Assembly: GCA_007026445.1 (NCBI GenBank) | Contig: VDMD01000002.1 | Coordinates: 2,232,001-2,296,000 of the forward strand | Direction: 5' to 3' | DNA from: Schizophyllum amplum | Lineage: Eukaryota; Basidiomycota; Agaricomycetes; Agaricales; Schizophyllaceae | DNA length: 64,000 nt | Shown here: positions 48,206 to 59,051 of the stretch, one piece after another | How the letters are laid out: each line of letters opens with the position of its first letter | How positions within the stretch are numbered: position 1 is the first letter of the stretch | Notes under the pieces: generated by a model | Databases searched by the model: none | What the model saw: only the letters and a program-made list of their open reading frames with translations | Told to the model about the DNA's origin: nothing | Position numbers and translations under genes: made by a program

Positions 48206-48616
48206 GAGGCTATATGGCGCGGTTTTAACAGTTCAAAGTTCACTTGAAACTTGCAAAATGGTAAGCGAATAATTCAGAGTTGGCTGTGAACTCTGAAAAA
48301 GTCTTTAATTTTTCAAACGGATGTCCCACGCGCTGAGGCGGCTCGAGGGCCTCGCAAGAGCATCTGAGGAGCCGCGACGGCTGGCAAGGGCACCGACAGG
48401 GTGGCAGACACGCAGCCAACATACGTGGCTACCTGTGGCCACTTGAGGGCAGGTCTGAGGGCCGCCAGCGCGCGCAGACGCCGGGGACTCGTCCTTCGTC
48501 TGATTCAATTTTCACTTGAACTTTGAAGAAGTGGTCCGTAAAAATTCAAAACGAGCTCTCAAAAATTTAAAAGTCTTGAATTCAGAACTGCCGTTCAACT
48601 CGTTCCATATAGCGTC
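48206..48616. mobile_element. Degenerate foldback (MITE-like) element with TA flanks
   Basis: Ends GAGGCTATATGG and, on the reverse strand, GACGCTATATGG, each directly preceded by TA, consistent with a TA target-site duplication. Both arms carry related A/T-rich stretches (CAAAGTTCACTTGAA on the left; CACTTGAACTTTG on the right) and then GC-rich inner parts. Arm identity is roughly 60 percent by eye. No coding capacity. The terminal GAGGCTRT resembles the second element at 49958, suggesting one family. Origin in a Tc1/mariner-type system is inferred from the TA flanks. Confidence 0.5.
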
Positions 48617-49695
48617 TAATTACAAGCTCTTTGACCTCAGGCACTCCGGGGTCCGAAAGGGCCTTTATGCTCGGAGTCAAAGGCTCAGGGTGTTGCACAT
48701 CATGACTCCTGCTCTGAATCTATGCGCCGCCTCATGTATATCGCGCGGGCCTCACGCGGACGCGCGCCCTTTCCCCGTGCCATCCCTGCGGAGCCTTTAC
48801 ACTGTTATTTGGCAGGTGCGTGTCTGTATGTTGGCTCTAGGCTGTATCGACGGATCTGACCATCATGTTCAGGCCTCAACCTATGGACGAACCCGCTTTC
48901 GTACCCTCTTCCGAGCCTGTGCCTCTAGTACGGACACGGAATGCCAGTTGCAGTTTGTCAATAGTCGGCCCGCGATGAGGATATCATTGTTGGATTTGCG
49001 TGACGCATCCCAGAGACTCATGACACCGTCCCCCGATGTGTGAAGATGGGATGCTCCGGATATCGGCCAGAGAATAGGACCACGCTACTAACGCAGTGCT
49101 CTGTCGTTCGTGATAACCTCTATGAAGTACGTACGCGCTTCGATTTCGTTCTTCCGGGTGATCAACAATGGGTGCTGATATGGCGTCAAGGCTTCTCATT
49201 CCGTCAGAAGACGCGCTGCTTCACGGAGCCATTCAATGTCCTACCATCCTATGCCCTGTGATAGAACGCCAGCTACGCCGATGAGGCGTACCGGACCAGC
49301 TATTCAATCAGACCCTCGTCCGTTCCGGAAGGTCAGTCCCCTCTGATACGGCCCTACGCTGATATTCATGAGCAGGCCGGGGCGAACTCTATCAAGCCAG
49401 CGCGTTCACAGAGGAATAGTAGGTGGCCGCGTTGGCTCAACATCCAGCCTCCTCAGTGGCTGTCACTCCGTTAGAGTTGAGTAGATAGTTTGTCAACCCG
49501 ATATGAATGAAGTCTCGTTGCTCAACAGACTGAACGAGCACCCCGCGCGGCTCGGGCTCGATGACGTGGTTTACCCTGTTGCCCGAATTGATAGGTATGC
49601 TGCTCGGCGAAAGCCTCTTTGGTCACAGACTCACAGTGTGACCATAGAGGAAGTGCGCCTAGCAGTGGCAACGCCCTGGGCTCTATGACCGCAAA

Positions 49696-49729
49696 GGAAC
49701 GGGTGCTATACGGGAACGGGTGCTATACG
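49696..49729 (+). repeat. 17-bp perfect tandem duplication
   Basis: GGAACGGGTGCTATACG is present twice without spacer. It lies about 230 bp left of the palindromic foldback element. No function inferred. Confidence 0.85.
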
Positions 49730-49957
49730 CAGCTGCTCAACTTAGCGAAGGTTGAGGTTGTCTATCGCTCTGCAAGCGGCCCAGCTTTGTTGCGTTGACG
49801 TCCCAACAACCCTCATTCCACTTGCATTTGTCCGTTCGATCTTCTCTATGCCCTCAGCCTTTTCAGCTCGCTACCTACTCGTTACGTATCCTGAACAGTC
49901 CTTGCCGGCAGGATTTATCTAGCGACTGAGCCCGGCACGTACTTGTGATGGACAGTA

Positions 49958-50203
49958 GAGGCTGTTTGATCCGTCAAAACTCGCCGCCGGACATAACTCG
50001 TGGAGCGCGATCCAGTTTTGAACGCGTTCAGAACGAAGTTTAAACTCGCTCTTGGAGCAGGCGTTACGGGCGCGGGACGAGCTCGTCCCCGCCAAAGACG
50101 CCTGATGTCATAGTTTGAACTCGAACTCGGAGTTTTGAACGCGTTCAAAACTCTCATCAAACAAAACTTGTCCAGAGCGAGTTTTGACGGATCAAACAGC
50201 CCC
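49958..50203. mobile_element. 246-bp palindromic foldback MITE, TA target site
   Basis: The termini are 27-bp inverted repeats (49958-49984 against 50203-50177, starting GAGGCTGTTTGATCC and GGGGCTGTTTGATCC) with one mismatch. TA flanks both sides (49956-49957 and 50204-50205). The inner arms also pair: CAGGCGT near 50058 with ACGCCTG near 50098, and a GGGACGAGCTCGTCCC palindrome at 50074-50089 sits on the exact midpoint. Each arm further contains its own palindrome around TTTTGAACGCGTTCA, perfect over 24 bp at 50130-50153. No protein is encoded, so movement would need a transposase from elsewhere. TA flanks point to the Tc1/mariner superfamily. Confidence 0.88.
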
Positions 50204-52477
50204 TAGTAATAGCACGCCGAACATTAAGCTGCATGTTGCATGCCCACCCCTCTTGATTCGAGGGAAGCACGAGTGTTTTTCCCATGTCCCATAGTTCCTC
50301 TGATCAGAATGAACGCCCATCCAGAGTAGTGCCATGCGATACAGCGACTGCGTACTGAAGCTTAGACTTTGTGCGGGAGATATGAGCGCGCCACGGACCC
50401 CGAGAGGTCGACTTCCCACTGCGCATGTGCCACTCTCGGTCGGAGCACGAAGAACAGTCCATAACTGGGGAAAGTCGAGTAGCACGAGGGCCACAAGTAT
50501 GCCATTGTTGAGAAATGCTGGCCGCAGTGCTGCTGCGTAAAGCTGAGCATAAGTCACACGTCGACGTAGGCTGAGAAATGTAGGGACAAATAATGGAGGG
50601 AAAGTCGCGGGCCCGGTGACCCTGGGTAACGCGTACCCTGATGCCAGAGGGAATAGCCACTGCACCTGTGTCGGCCAAGGAAGGGAGGATGGTCGCGGGA
50701 AGGGCGCGGCCAGTCAGTACGCCATTGTACCCATGCGGTTGGCCGATGGTGAGCGTCAGGCATGTCGTCCGACCACCACGAACGCGGAAAAACGACGCGT
50801 CTGTCGAGGGCCTGATAATGCTTTCAGCGCGTGCCACAGAAAGAGACGACCGTGCGTATGTCCTGGTTTACTGTGCCGTGCGTCGCCGTACTGCTGGGCC
50901 GAATCATCATTTATAGCAATTATCGCGACTTGGCTGCTCGTCGTCACGGTAAAGATGAATTGCGGTGCCCGACGCAACATCGCCCGACGAGGCGCGAATG
51001 AGCAGCTAACATCGCCTCGCTTGCTTTGCTGCTGATTAACCGTCTGCCTCCGCGACAGCGCGTTTTCGGGACCCACGGTGTATTGATACCTGTCCCTTGT
51101 CGTTCGCAGACACTGACGGATAAGTGTCCATAGGCCTGTCGGCGTGAGAGACGATCCCATGAACAGGCGGCGGGTCCATGGCCAGTGCAGGTCAATGAAC
51201 GCACCGAACGGAATCCCAACGGGCCCGGCCGCCTCGGACGCGGACGGTGCGATTTCTGGCTACGGTAACACGTCGCGCTATCCTTCTAGCGGAGAAGCGT
51301 TTCTGTGATGCTAGGCCGTGCTTGTAAGGCGGCCCGTCTTCTCGTCGGGGGAAACATGGTATTCTTAGCTGATGCAATGTTCGAGGACGCGAATGAGAAC
51401 CTATGAGAACCAGACGAAGATACAGTCCCGCTATTTGGAGACGCCTGGCCGCGGGCACAGATCTGCGAAGAGGACCGGCGGAGAAGGTACTGACGGCGGG
51501 AAGCGGAAGATATGATCGCAAAAAGGGCGCGCATCAGCGAAAGGAGTGTGAATGAGGCGGCTGGACGTACTGGGCCTAGCAAACGACGGTACGGCACGAA
51601 GACCGGGACCAATACGCCGCTCTCCGCACCACACCAAAGTTAAATGAGCAGAGGTGAAATGGGACGGTGGAGGAGGGTCTGGAGAGGGCGCCACAATACA
51701 CCAACGATAGAAAGGCCAACATAAGAACCCATACCTCTTGACAAGAAGGGAAGCGGCTGACTCGCTGCCGTACATCGATGCTCTCATCTGATTAGCACCG
51801 TCATGAACCGCAGAAGAAGTATTCCGAGAAAAGGGACGCACGGCTTGCTTCCTAACCTGGGGAGGAACGCCCCGGTCCTAATCACCTGATTCTCCGAAGA
51901 AGGTTATCCCACGCCGCCTGAGGAGTTCTACTCTGCGCGGAACGTAAAGATTCTGAGATCAGGAGGAAGAGCGGGTTGCAAGCAGAACTCTGCGCTGACT
52001 CGGTAAGGTCTCGCGTGCGGGAAACGTGCCACATACAGTCGCGCGCACGCCTTTGGGTCGTAAGTCGCCTAAGGATCAACCTGCGCACACGCATATGTTG
52101 GCAGTCATGGGAGATAACGCCTTTGACGCATGGAGGGACCAATCCACACTGCTTTTATCAGACGTAAGGCGCTTACTTGTTGACTGCGGACATATTCTGC
52201 CGCGCCACGACGAGCACTTCCACGAGCACATGCATGACGCTAAACGTGTCGCGTCTGCAGAGGTTTGTAGACCTGGATTCCAGGTCGAGTTTTTCAGCGG
52301 CAGTCGAAGGCCAGCAAAACTGCGTCCAGAGTCAGCGTGCTTGCGGTCTGCAGAGAGTACGGACTGTCGACTGGCCTTGCACGCCGATGGCTAGGCAGCG
52401 GACGCTGTGACATCCGATGAGCCTAAGCTTTGAGCGCCATACAATTGGTTGCATCTGGGGACCGGAACGGTGACCCT

Positions 52478-53091
52478 CTAGGTCATATACAGAAGCGTCA
52501 GTCCAACGGGGCACTTACGATACGCAGACTAGACACGCCTGTTGAACGAGTGCACGACACGACGCGTTTCGTATCTGTCTGACAGTAGAGAAAGCAAGTG
52601 AAACTGGCCGCCGTTCTGAAAAGCCTCGCCGTTTGAAGAGAGGTGCTCGCGTATCTCATTTCTTCGTGAGCAACGCCGTGTCCCGGGGCCAGGCTTCTGA
52701 TAAAAACGTCAGCGTGGCTCAAGAGACAAAGTCTTCAGTGAGTAGATGGTAATATGAATGCTTACCTTGCAGACCATATAGCGCCGCAATTTGACGAGTA
52801 AATTTAAGGGCAGAAGGAGCCTCTCGAGCATATTTATCGGAGAGGGAGGGCCGAGGCGCGTTAAGGGCATATGGTTCGCGAGGGGAGTCTATGGTGCTGT
52901 TGTTACAACCAGAACGAGACCAAATATGCATCGAAGTGCGCGAAAGACAGTCGTCGAGCTACAGTCCTGGCCTACCACTGGTGCAGTGGAGTTCGAATTA
53001 GTCCAGAGAAACCGGCGATACTGAGACGTGGCATGAGCAATCCATGCCTGTAGCCTTTTCTGAGGTATCCATTGAAGCAACGCCGACTTAC
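52478..53091 (-). other. Cluster of intron-like signals, possible spliced non-coding transcript
   Basis: On the minus strand three intervals look like spliceosomal introns: 53091-53021 (GTAAGT...CTCAG), 52765-52697 (GTAAGC...GCTGACG...ATCAG) and 52518-52478 (GTAAGT...GACTGAC...CTAG). Two contain a CTGAC branch core at a normal distance. The intervening exon-like segments have stops in all frames or no shared open frame, so a protein product is not supported. The unit would be transcribed away from the FPK1-type kinase gene starting at 53327. Confidence 0.35.
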
Positions 53092-53326
53092 GATATCAAG
53101 GCCAAACATTTGTGAGGCGGAGAGTACAAGTTCAACAAACCGCCGTTTGCCGTGAGGCCGGATGATTCAACCATCAGCAGGGTCGTAGAGCTGACTAAGC
53201 CGGCCTAGAATCAAAACCAATAGCCTTCTAACTCCTCAGCATCTTTGCTCACCACCGCGACCGACGACGACGAAGGACAACGACGCAGAGGAATACGCCC
53301 GACGCGACGAAGAGCCAGACAACCGA

Positions 53327-55526
53327 ATGCAGGAATCAGCAACCTCCACCGAGTCGGCGTCCTCTCCGCACAACCCACCGCCCATACCATCATCGTCTTC
53401 GAGTTCGAGCTCAGGCTGGAAAAGATTCAAACTTGGCTCCTCCTCCTCCTCCTCCAACCTCAAAAAGCACCCCCAGACCCCGCGTCTTGAAACCGCCTCA
53501 CTCTTTCCATCCGCAAACAGGCAGACGAACGGCTTGTCCGCGCCCTCCAATCGTAGCGAGAGCTTCAGCAGTGGCTCGTCGTCCCCAGCTATATCGCAGC
53601 TTGTATCTAACAGCACCACCATGGCCATGTCGCCCACGACGCCGTCAAGGTCGCGGACGAAGTCCTCACAACACCTGTCAGCCTCCGCTTCCTCCAAGCA
53701 AAAGGTCCCGCAGACCGCATCTCCGTATACCACGCGTACACCGAGCGCGGGAGGCGCATTGTCGACCACGAAGAGCATGACACGCTTCATACGACGCGTA
53801 GCCTCCGCGCCGAACGCCAAGGGGCTCTTCAAATCCGCGTCGAGCTCCCAGCTCTCTGGCAGCACGACGAAGAACGGCCTGCTCTCGCCCGGTCTCCACG
53901 ACTCCTTCCAGAGCCCAAAGGACAGCAGCAAGGGCAAGCGTAGCGGCGGCAAGGTCAGCACGGGCGACTCGCTGGAGACAATATCCAGCTCGGGGAGCTC
54001 TCACTACGGAAAGAACGCGAAGGTCGTTGACTCGAACGGCAACCTCTCACCAGGGAAGCCAGGCGAGAACGGCAAGACCTTCCGGCGAACGTATTCGAGC
54101 AACTCGATCAAGGTTCGGCAGGTCGAGGTCGGCCCGTCGAGCTTCGTCAAGCTCAAGATGCTGGGGAAGGGCGACGTGGGCAAGGTCTATCTTGTCCGGG
54201 AGAAGAAGTCATCGAAGTTATTCGCTATGAAAGGTGCGTTGTCCTTCCCCAGTCTCTCACATCTCGCTGACCTCTTGTGCAGTTCTCTCCAAGAAGGAGA
54301 TGATCGAGCGCAAGAAGATCAAGCGTGCTCTCACCGAGCAGGAGATCCTCGCGACCGCCAACCATCCCTTCATCGTCACCTTGCACCACAGCTTCCAGTC
54401 CGAGGGTTACTTATACTTTTGCATGGAATACTGCATGGGCGGCGAGTTCTTCCGCGCACTACAAACACGACCGGGGAAGTGCCTACCGGAAGATGGATCC
54501 CGCTTCTATGCTGCGGAGGTTGTTGCAGCTCTGGAGTATCTGCATCTCATGGGCTTTATTTATCGAGACTTGAAGCCTGAAAGTACGTGCCGTGCTGAAT
54601 GTTTCCTTGTTCGTTTGCTAACACCGTTCGCTAGATATTTTATTGCACCAGAGCGGTCATATCATGCTTTCCGACTTCGATCTTGCCAAACAGTCGAAAG
54701 AACCGCCCTCATTGCCGGGAATGATACACGAACCGAACGGGGTGCGTCTCGACGCGAGCGTCGCGTCCTACGAAGCTTACCTTGAACGCTAGATGCCATT
54801 AGTAGACACGATGTCCTGCACGGCGAACTTCCGAACTAACTCATTTGTCGGGACGGAAGGTATGTCCATTATTGCTTATGTACCTCTCAGTACTGACACA
54901 ACCTCAGAATATATTGCCCCGGAGGTCATCGCAGCACAAGGACATACCGCGGCTGTTGATTGGTGGACGTTAGGCATCTTGATATACGAGATGATTGTGA
55001 GTCCACTATGCCTGTATGGCATGCATAGATTCTAATGTGTCCGTAGTACGCCACAACACCGTTCAAGGGCTCTGAGCGCGACGTGACCTTTGACAACATC
55101 CGCATGATCTCTGTACACTTCCGTGAGCAGCCCAAGGTCAGCTCGGCTGGTAAGGACGTCGTAACGCGCCTCCTCGACAAGAACGAGAAGACACGACTGG
55201 GCTCACGTTCCGGCGCGAGCGAAGTGAAGCAGCACAAATGGTTCGCAAAGATCAACTGGGGCCTTCTGCGACACACTCGACCACCCATCGTGCCTACGAG
55301 CAGCAATGGCGTGGACGCTGTCAACTTCCGGACGATGAAGGAGTCGACATCCTTACACCTCGAGGATGAGCAGATCAGCAACAGCTCGCAAATAGTCGGC
55401 GTCGCTGGCGCCGGCTATGTCGGCACGCCAGGACTCGGTCCGGGCGACGACGGCCTCGACAAGACTGCGGACAAGGACCTGTTCGGCGCGTTCAATAGTG
55501 TCACGCTGCACCACGACGGCGAGTAG
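53327..55526 (+). CDS. FPK1: AGC kinase of the flippase kinase Fpk1/NRC-2 family
   Basis: Six exons (53327-54233, 54283-54582, 54635-54741, 54793-54859, 54908-54996, 55047-55526) encode about 649 residues. A 280-residue Ser/Thr/Lys-rich N-terminus precedes the kinase domain: [27 protein letters not shown] with the ATP-binding Lys, [26 protein letters not shown] (DFD instead of DFG, usual for this family), [19 protein letters not shown] and [15 protein letters not shown]. Yeast Fpk1/Fpk2 phosphorylate the Dnf aminophospholipid flippases; Neurospora nrc-2 represses conidiation. The activation loop carries the family insert ([13 protein letters not shown], spliced to [16 protein letters not shown]). 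The kinase domain is followed by about 80 residues. Confidence 0.92.
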
Positions 55527-56164
55527 CTGCATATGCTCGTCGCCTCTACACTCGATCCTTTGTATCTACATCTTCTCGTGGGACACTCGGAGGTCACTCG
55601 TTGTTTATTTCGGTTGCTCACTCGTCGTCGCTCATTCACCCTCAATTTCCACTGCTCGTCGCTTTCATTCAATTATATACTCATGCTTGGCTTGCATTAC
55701 CATTTTTATTCTTGCCACTCCATCCTTCATCCACTCAAGCACGTTACCCTAGCTAGATTGTGCGCGAACTGTAACCTATATAGTCTTTTAGCATACCATG
55801 ATACTGATGGCGGTTATTCAACTTGTCCGCCTAACAACAGTGGTGTGTGAGTCAGGATAGCGAAGGCACTGGATAATGAACAGAATGGTCGGGGAGCAAC
55901 CACGGAATTGAGAGGACGTCCGAAGGGAAAGCCGAATGGTCCGAAAGTGGTCCGAAGAGCTGGTGTGGGTCCAACTCGTCATGGCGATCCTTGCCAGCCA
56001 ATCAGACGACAGCGATTCTCAATCCCGAAGCGTCCGAAGTCGGCTATCGGCGTCGGACGGCCGACGGCGACGGGCGGGGCAAGTCTGCCATTGATCGTCG
56101 TCTATAAGTGGATTCGGCGCGAGCGCATGTCCCGTAAATCCCTTGTCTTTCTCCTCCTCCCGTC
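55527..56164. other. Intergenic region with TATA-like box for LEU1
   Basis: Pyrimidine-rich 3' flank of the kinase up to about 55760, then the LEU1 promoter. TATAAG at 56103-56108 lies about 60 nt before the LEU1 ATG. Repeated GGTCCGAA near 55940-55955 and a GTCGG...CCGAC dyad near 56066-56079 may be regulator sites; the Leu3 consensus CCGGNNCCGG was not found. Confidence 0.45.
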
Positions 56165-58815
56165 ATGCCGACCGCCGTTTCTGCTCCGCGCACTCTGTAC
56201 GACAAGATCTGGGACGACCATGTCGTGTGCGTAGTTTTCTACTCAGTCTGGAGGAGGCGCTAATGTCGTCTGCAGTGATGCCAGTCAAGATGATGGCTTG
56301 ACGCTCATCTACATTGACCGGTGCGTACCCAGTCGCTCTTCACCCCGTCGCGGAAGACCTGATAGCCTCCTTCAGCCACTTGACGCACGAAGTAACGAGC
56401 CCGCAAGCGTTCGAGGGACTGTGCGTACATCTTCTCCGCATGCGCAGGTCTCGCGGCTGACATCATCTGCAGGAGGACCGCAGGGCGTCCAGTACGCCGC
56501 CCCGACTGCACTCTAGCGACCGTAGATCACAACATCCCGTGCGTATCTCATCACCCATCGCGCGCCTTCCTGTACTGACACGATGTCGATAGGACTGTGT
56601 CGCGCAAGAACCTTACTTCGATCGAATCCTTCATCGAGGAGCCGGATTCTCGCGCGCAATGCGTTGCTTTGGAGGATAACGTGAAGGAGTTTGGTCTCAC
56701 GTACTTCGGGATGAAGGATCGGCGACAGGGTGAGTCTGAGTGCTCTTGCGAGCGACGATCGTAGCTAATAACCTTGCTAGGTATCGTCCATATCATCGGG
56801 CCCGAGCAGGGCTTCACCCTCCCTGGGATTACCTGTGTATGTGGAGACTCACATACATCCAGTAAGATTGTTCCTATGTATGCCGGTCTCACGGAACTGA
56901 CGGATTTTTAGCTCACGGCGCATTCGGCGCGCTTGCCTTCGGTATCGGGACGTCAGAGGTCGAGCACGTCCTCGCCACCCAGACGCTGCTGCAAAAGAAG
57001 GCGAAGAACATGCGCATCACCGTCGATGGCGAGCTGCTCGAAGGCGTCACCTCGAAAGACGTTATCCTTCACATCATTGGCATCATCGGCACGGCAGGTG
57101 GCACGGGCTGCGTTATCGAGTACGCCGGTTCTGTCTTCCGCGGCTTCAGCATGGAGGCGCGAATGAGCGTCTGCAACATGAGCATTGAAGCCGGAGCACG
57201 CGCCGGAATGGTCGCACCGGATGAAATCACATTCGAGTACCTGAAGAAACGCCCGCTGGCGCCAAAGGGCGAGGAGTGGGACCGGGCCGTAGCATACTGG
57301 CGCACGCTCAAGTCGGACGAGGGCGCCAAGTTCGACTACGAGATCACCGTCAACGCTCGCGACATTGTGCCCACCGTGACGTGGGGCACGTCTCCTCAGG
57401 ATGTTGTCCCGATCACCGGTATCGTCCCGGACCCGTCGAAGTTCGAGGACCCGGTCAAGCGGACGTCGGGCGAGCGCTCGCTCAAGTATATGGGCCTGAC
57501 GGCGAACACGCCGATGCAGGAAGTCACCATCGACAAGGTCTTCATTGGGTCCTGCACCAACAGCCGTATCGAGGATCTTCGCTCTGCGGCCAGGGTTATC
57601 ATCGCAGCCGGCCCCGACGCGCACGTCGCGCCCTCGGTGCACGCCATGATTGTCCCGGGCTCCGGTATCATCAAGCAGCAGGCGGAGGCGGAGGGTCTGG
57701 AGGCGGTATTCAAGCGCGCGGGCTTCGACTGGCGTGAGGCCGGCTGCTCGATGTGCTTGGGCATGAACCCGGACCAGCTGGCTCCCGGAGAGCGCTGCGC
57801 GAGCACCAGCAACCGCAACTTCGAGGGACGCCAGGGCTCCGGAGGGCGGACGCATCTGATGAGCCCCGCGATGGCCGCTGCTGCGGCACTGGCTGGCAAG
57901 CTCATCGACGTGCGCAAATATCTGGGCGCTGGCGAGGACGCAGGCGCGTCTGCGGCGGCAGCAAAGCTGAAGATTACGAGCGCCTTCGACTTTATGGACC
58001 CCCCTCAAGCGCCGCCTGCTCCCGTGTTCGCGCAGACCACTGCATCGTCCTCGACGACCGAGCTTCCGCCTGCGGAGACCCCGTCGAGCGTGGAGAAGTT
58101 TACGATTCTGAAGGGTATCGCTGCGCCTCTGCACATCGAGAACGTCGACACGGACATGATCATCCCGAAGCAGTTTTTGAAGACGCTGAAGCGCACTGGG
58201 CTGGCGAACGCTCTCTTCTTCACGCTGCGCAAGGACCCGGCGACAGGGAATGATACAGACTTCGTCCTCAACCGCGAACCCTTCAACCAGGCGAAGATCA
58301 TGGTCTGCACCGGGAACAACTTTGGCTGCGGTAGCTCCCGTGAGCACGCGCCCTGGAGTTTGTAAGTCTATCATCTCGATCATCTTCTGCTTTATTCTAA
58401 CAGTTGGTGTAGGAAAGACTTCGGTATCCGCTGTGTCATCGCACCGAGTTTTGCAGACATCTTCCGCAATAACTCGATGCAGAACGGCATGCTGCCCGTC
58501 GCCATCCCGCAGGAAGACTGTATCGAGCTGGCGAAGGACGCGGAGGCCGGCCTCGAGCTGGAGGTAGACTTGGAGAAGGAGGAGATACGCCGACCGAACG
58601 GTCAGCCGCCAGTCAAGTTCACCACGGACCCATTCCGCAGGCATTGTCTGCTGAACGGGCTGGACGACATTGCGTTGACGATGCAGCGGGAGGCACAGAT
58701 CTCGACGTTTGAGCAGCGGAGAAGTGAGGTGTGGCCGTGGCTGGACGGCTTTGGGTACAAGGGCAAGATTGCGGTGCCCGCGGTGAGGCCGAACAAGACG
58801 AAGATGGATTGGTAA
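56165..58815 (+). CDS. LEU1: 3-isopropylmalate dehydratase (LeuCD fusion)
   Basis: Eight exons (56165-56226, 56276-56320, 56376-56420, 56473-56538, 56593-56729, 56781-56861, 56912-58361, 58413-58815) encode about 762 residues. The aconitase-like domain shows [33 protein letters not shown] and [14 protein letters not shown], holding the cysteines for the 4Fe-4S cluster. After a Pro/Ser-rich linker near residue 530, the swivelling LeuD domain begins ([20 protein letters not shown]) and contains [17 protein letters not shown]. It isomerises 2-isopropylmalate to 3-isopropylmalate in leucine synthesis. The 5' end is cut into several exons of 45-137 nt; I placed the 56421-56472 intron so that [15 protein letters not shown] is continuous. 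A 668-codon antisense frame over this gene is a codon-bias shadow. Confidence 0.96.
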
Positions 58816-59051
58816 TCTTGTAGCATACATACTAGACAGTTGCACGCAAATCTGTATACATATTGGCACTCTGCTTGAACTTGTGGGTCCCATCACGGAT
58901 GTCAAGTGACCGAGGCGACCGCGTGGGTGGCGTTTTGACGTGTGCGGTGCTCGTCCCACGACCCGACCACCATCAGCTCTCAGTCGCTTCCGTCACCGGC
59001 ATCATCTCAGTTTCGCTCGTTCGCTTCAGCCTCAATTCATTCGCGTGCGAA
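58816..59051. promoter_or_regulatory. Short intergenic region before the disordered-protein gene
   Basis: 236 bp, no TATA box seen. The frame of the next gene stays open upstream to 58863, so a longer N-terminus is possible but unlikely. Confidence 0.4.

Larger units (their letters stand above)
46319..53326. other. Gene-poor island 2
   Basis: About 7 kb without a recognisable protein gene. The first 430 nt are C/T-rich HSF 3' flank. The rest contains two TA-flanked foldback elements (48206-48616 and 49958-50203), a CTTCAAG triplet repeat (48160-48180), a 17-bp tandem duplication (49696-49729) and, from about 53.1 kb down to 52.4 kb, minus-strand intron-like signals. Open frames are short and lack codon bias. 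Confidence 0.55.

Noticed and set aside
52498..52931. Small minus-strand frames near 52.5-52.9 kb as protein genes
   Set aside because: Each frame is open only on one side of the predicted introns and none shows the codon bias of real genes here.
38041..53326. Search for LTR retrotransposon, transposase or homeodomain mating genes in the islands
   Set aside because: No reverse transcriptase, integrase, DDE or homeodomain motifs were seen on either strand. Long terminal repeats were not found by eye, though a dot plot would be more reliable.
56953..58959. 668-codon open frame antisense to LEU1
   Set aside because: It lies exactly opposite the conserved LeuCD gene. Strong GC third-position bias removes stops on the other strand; the translation has no family motifs.
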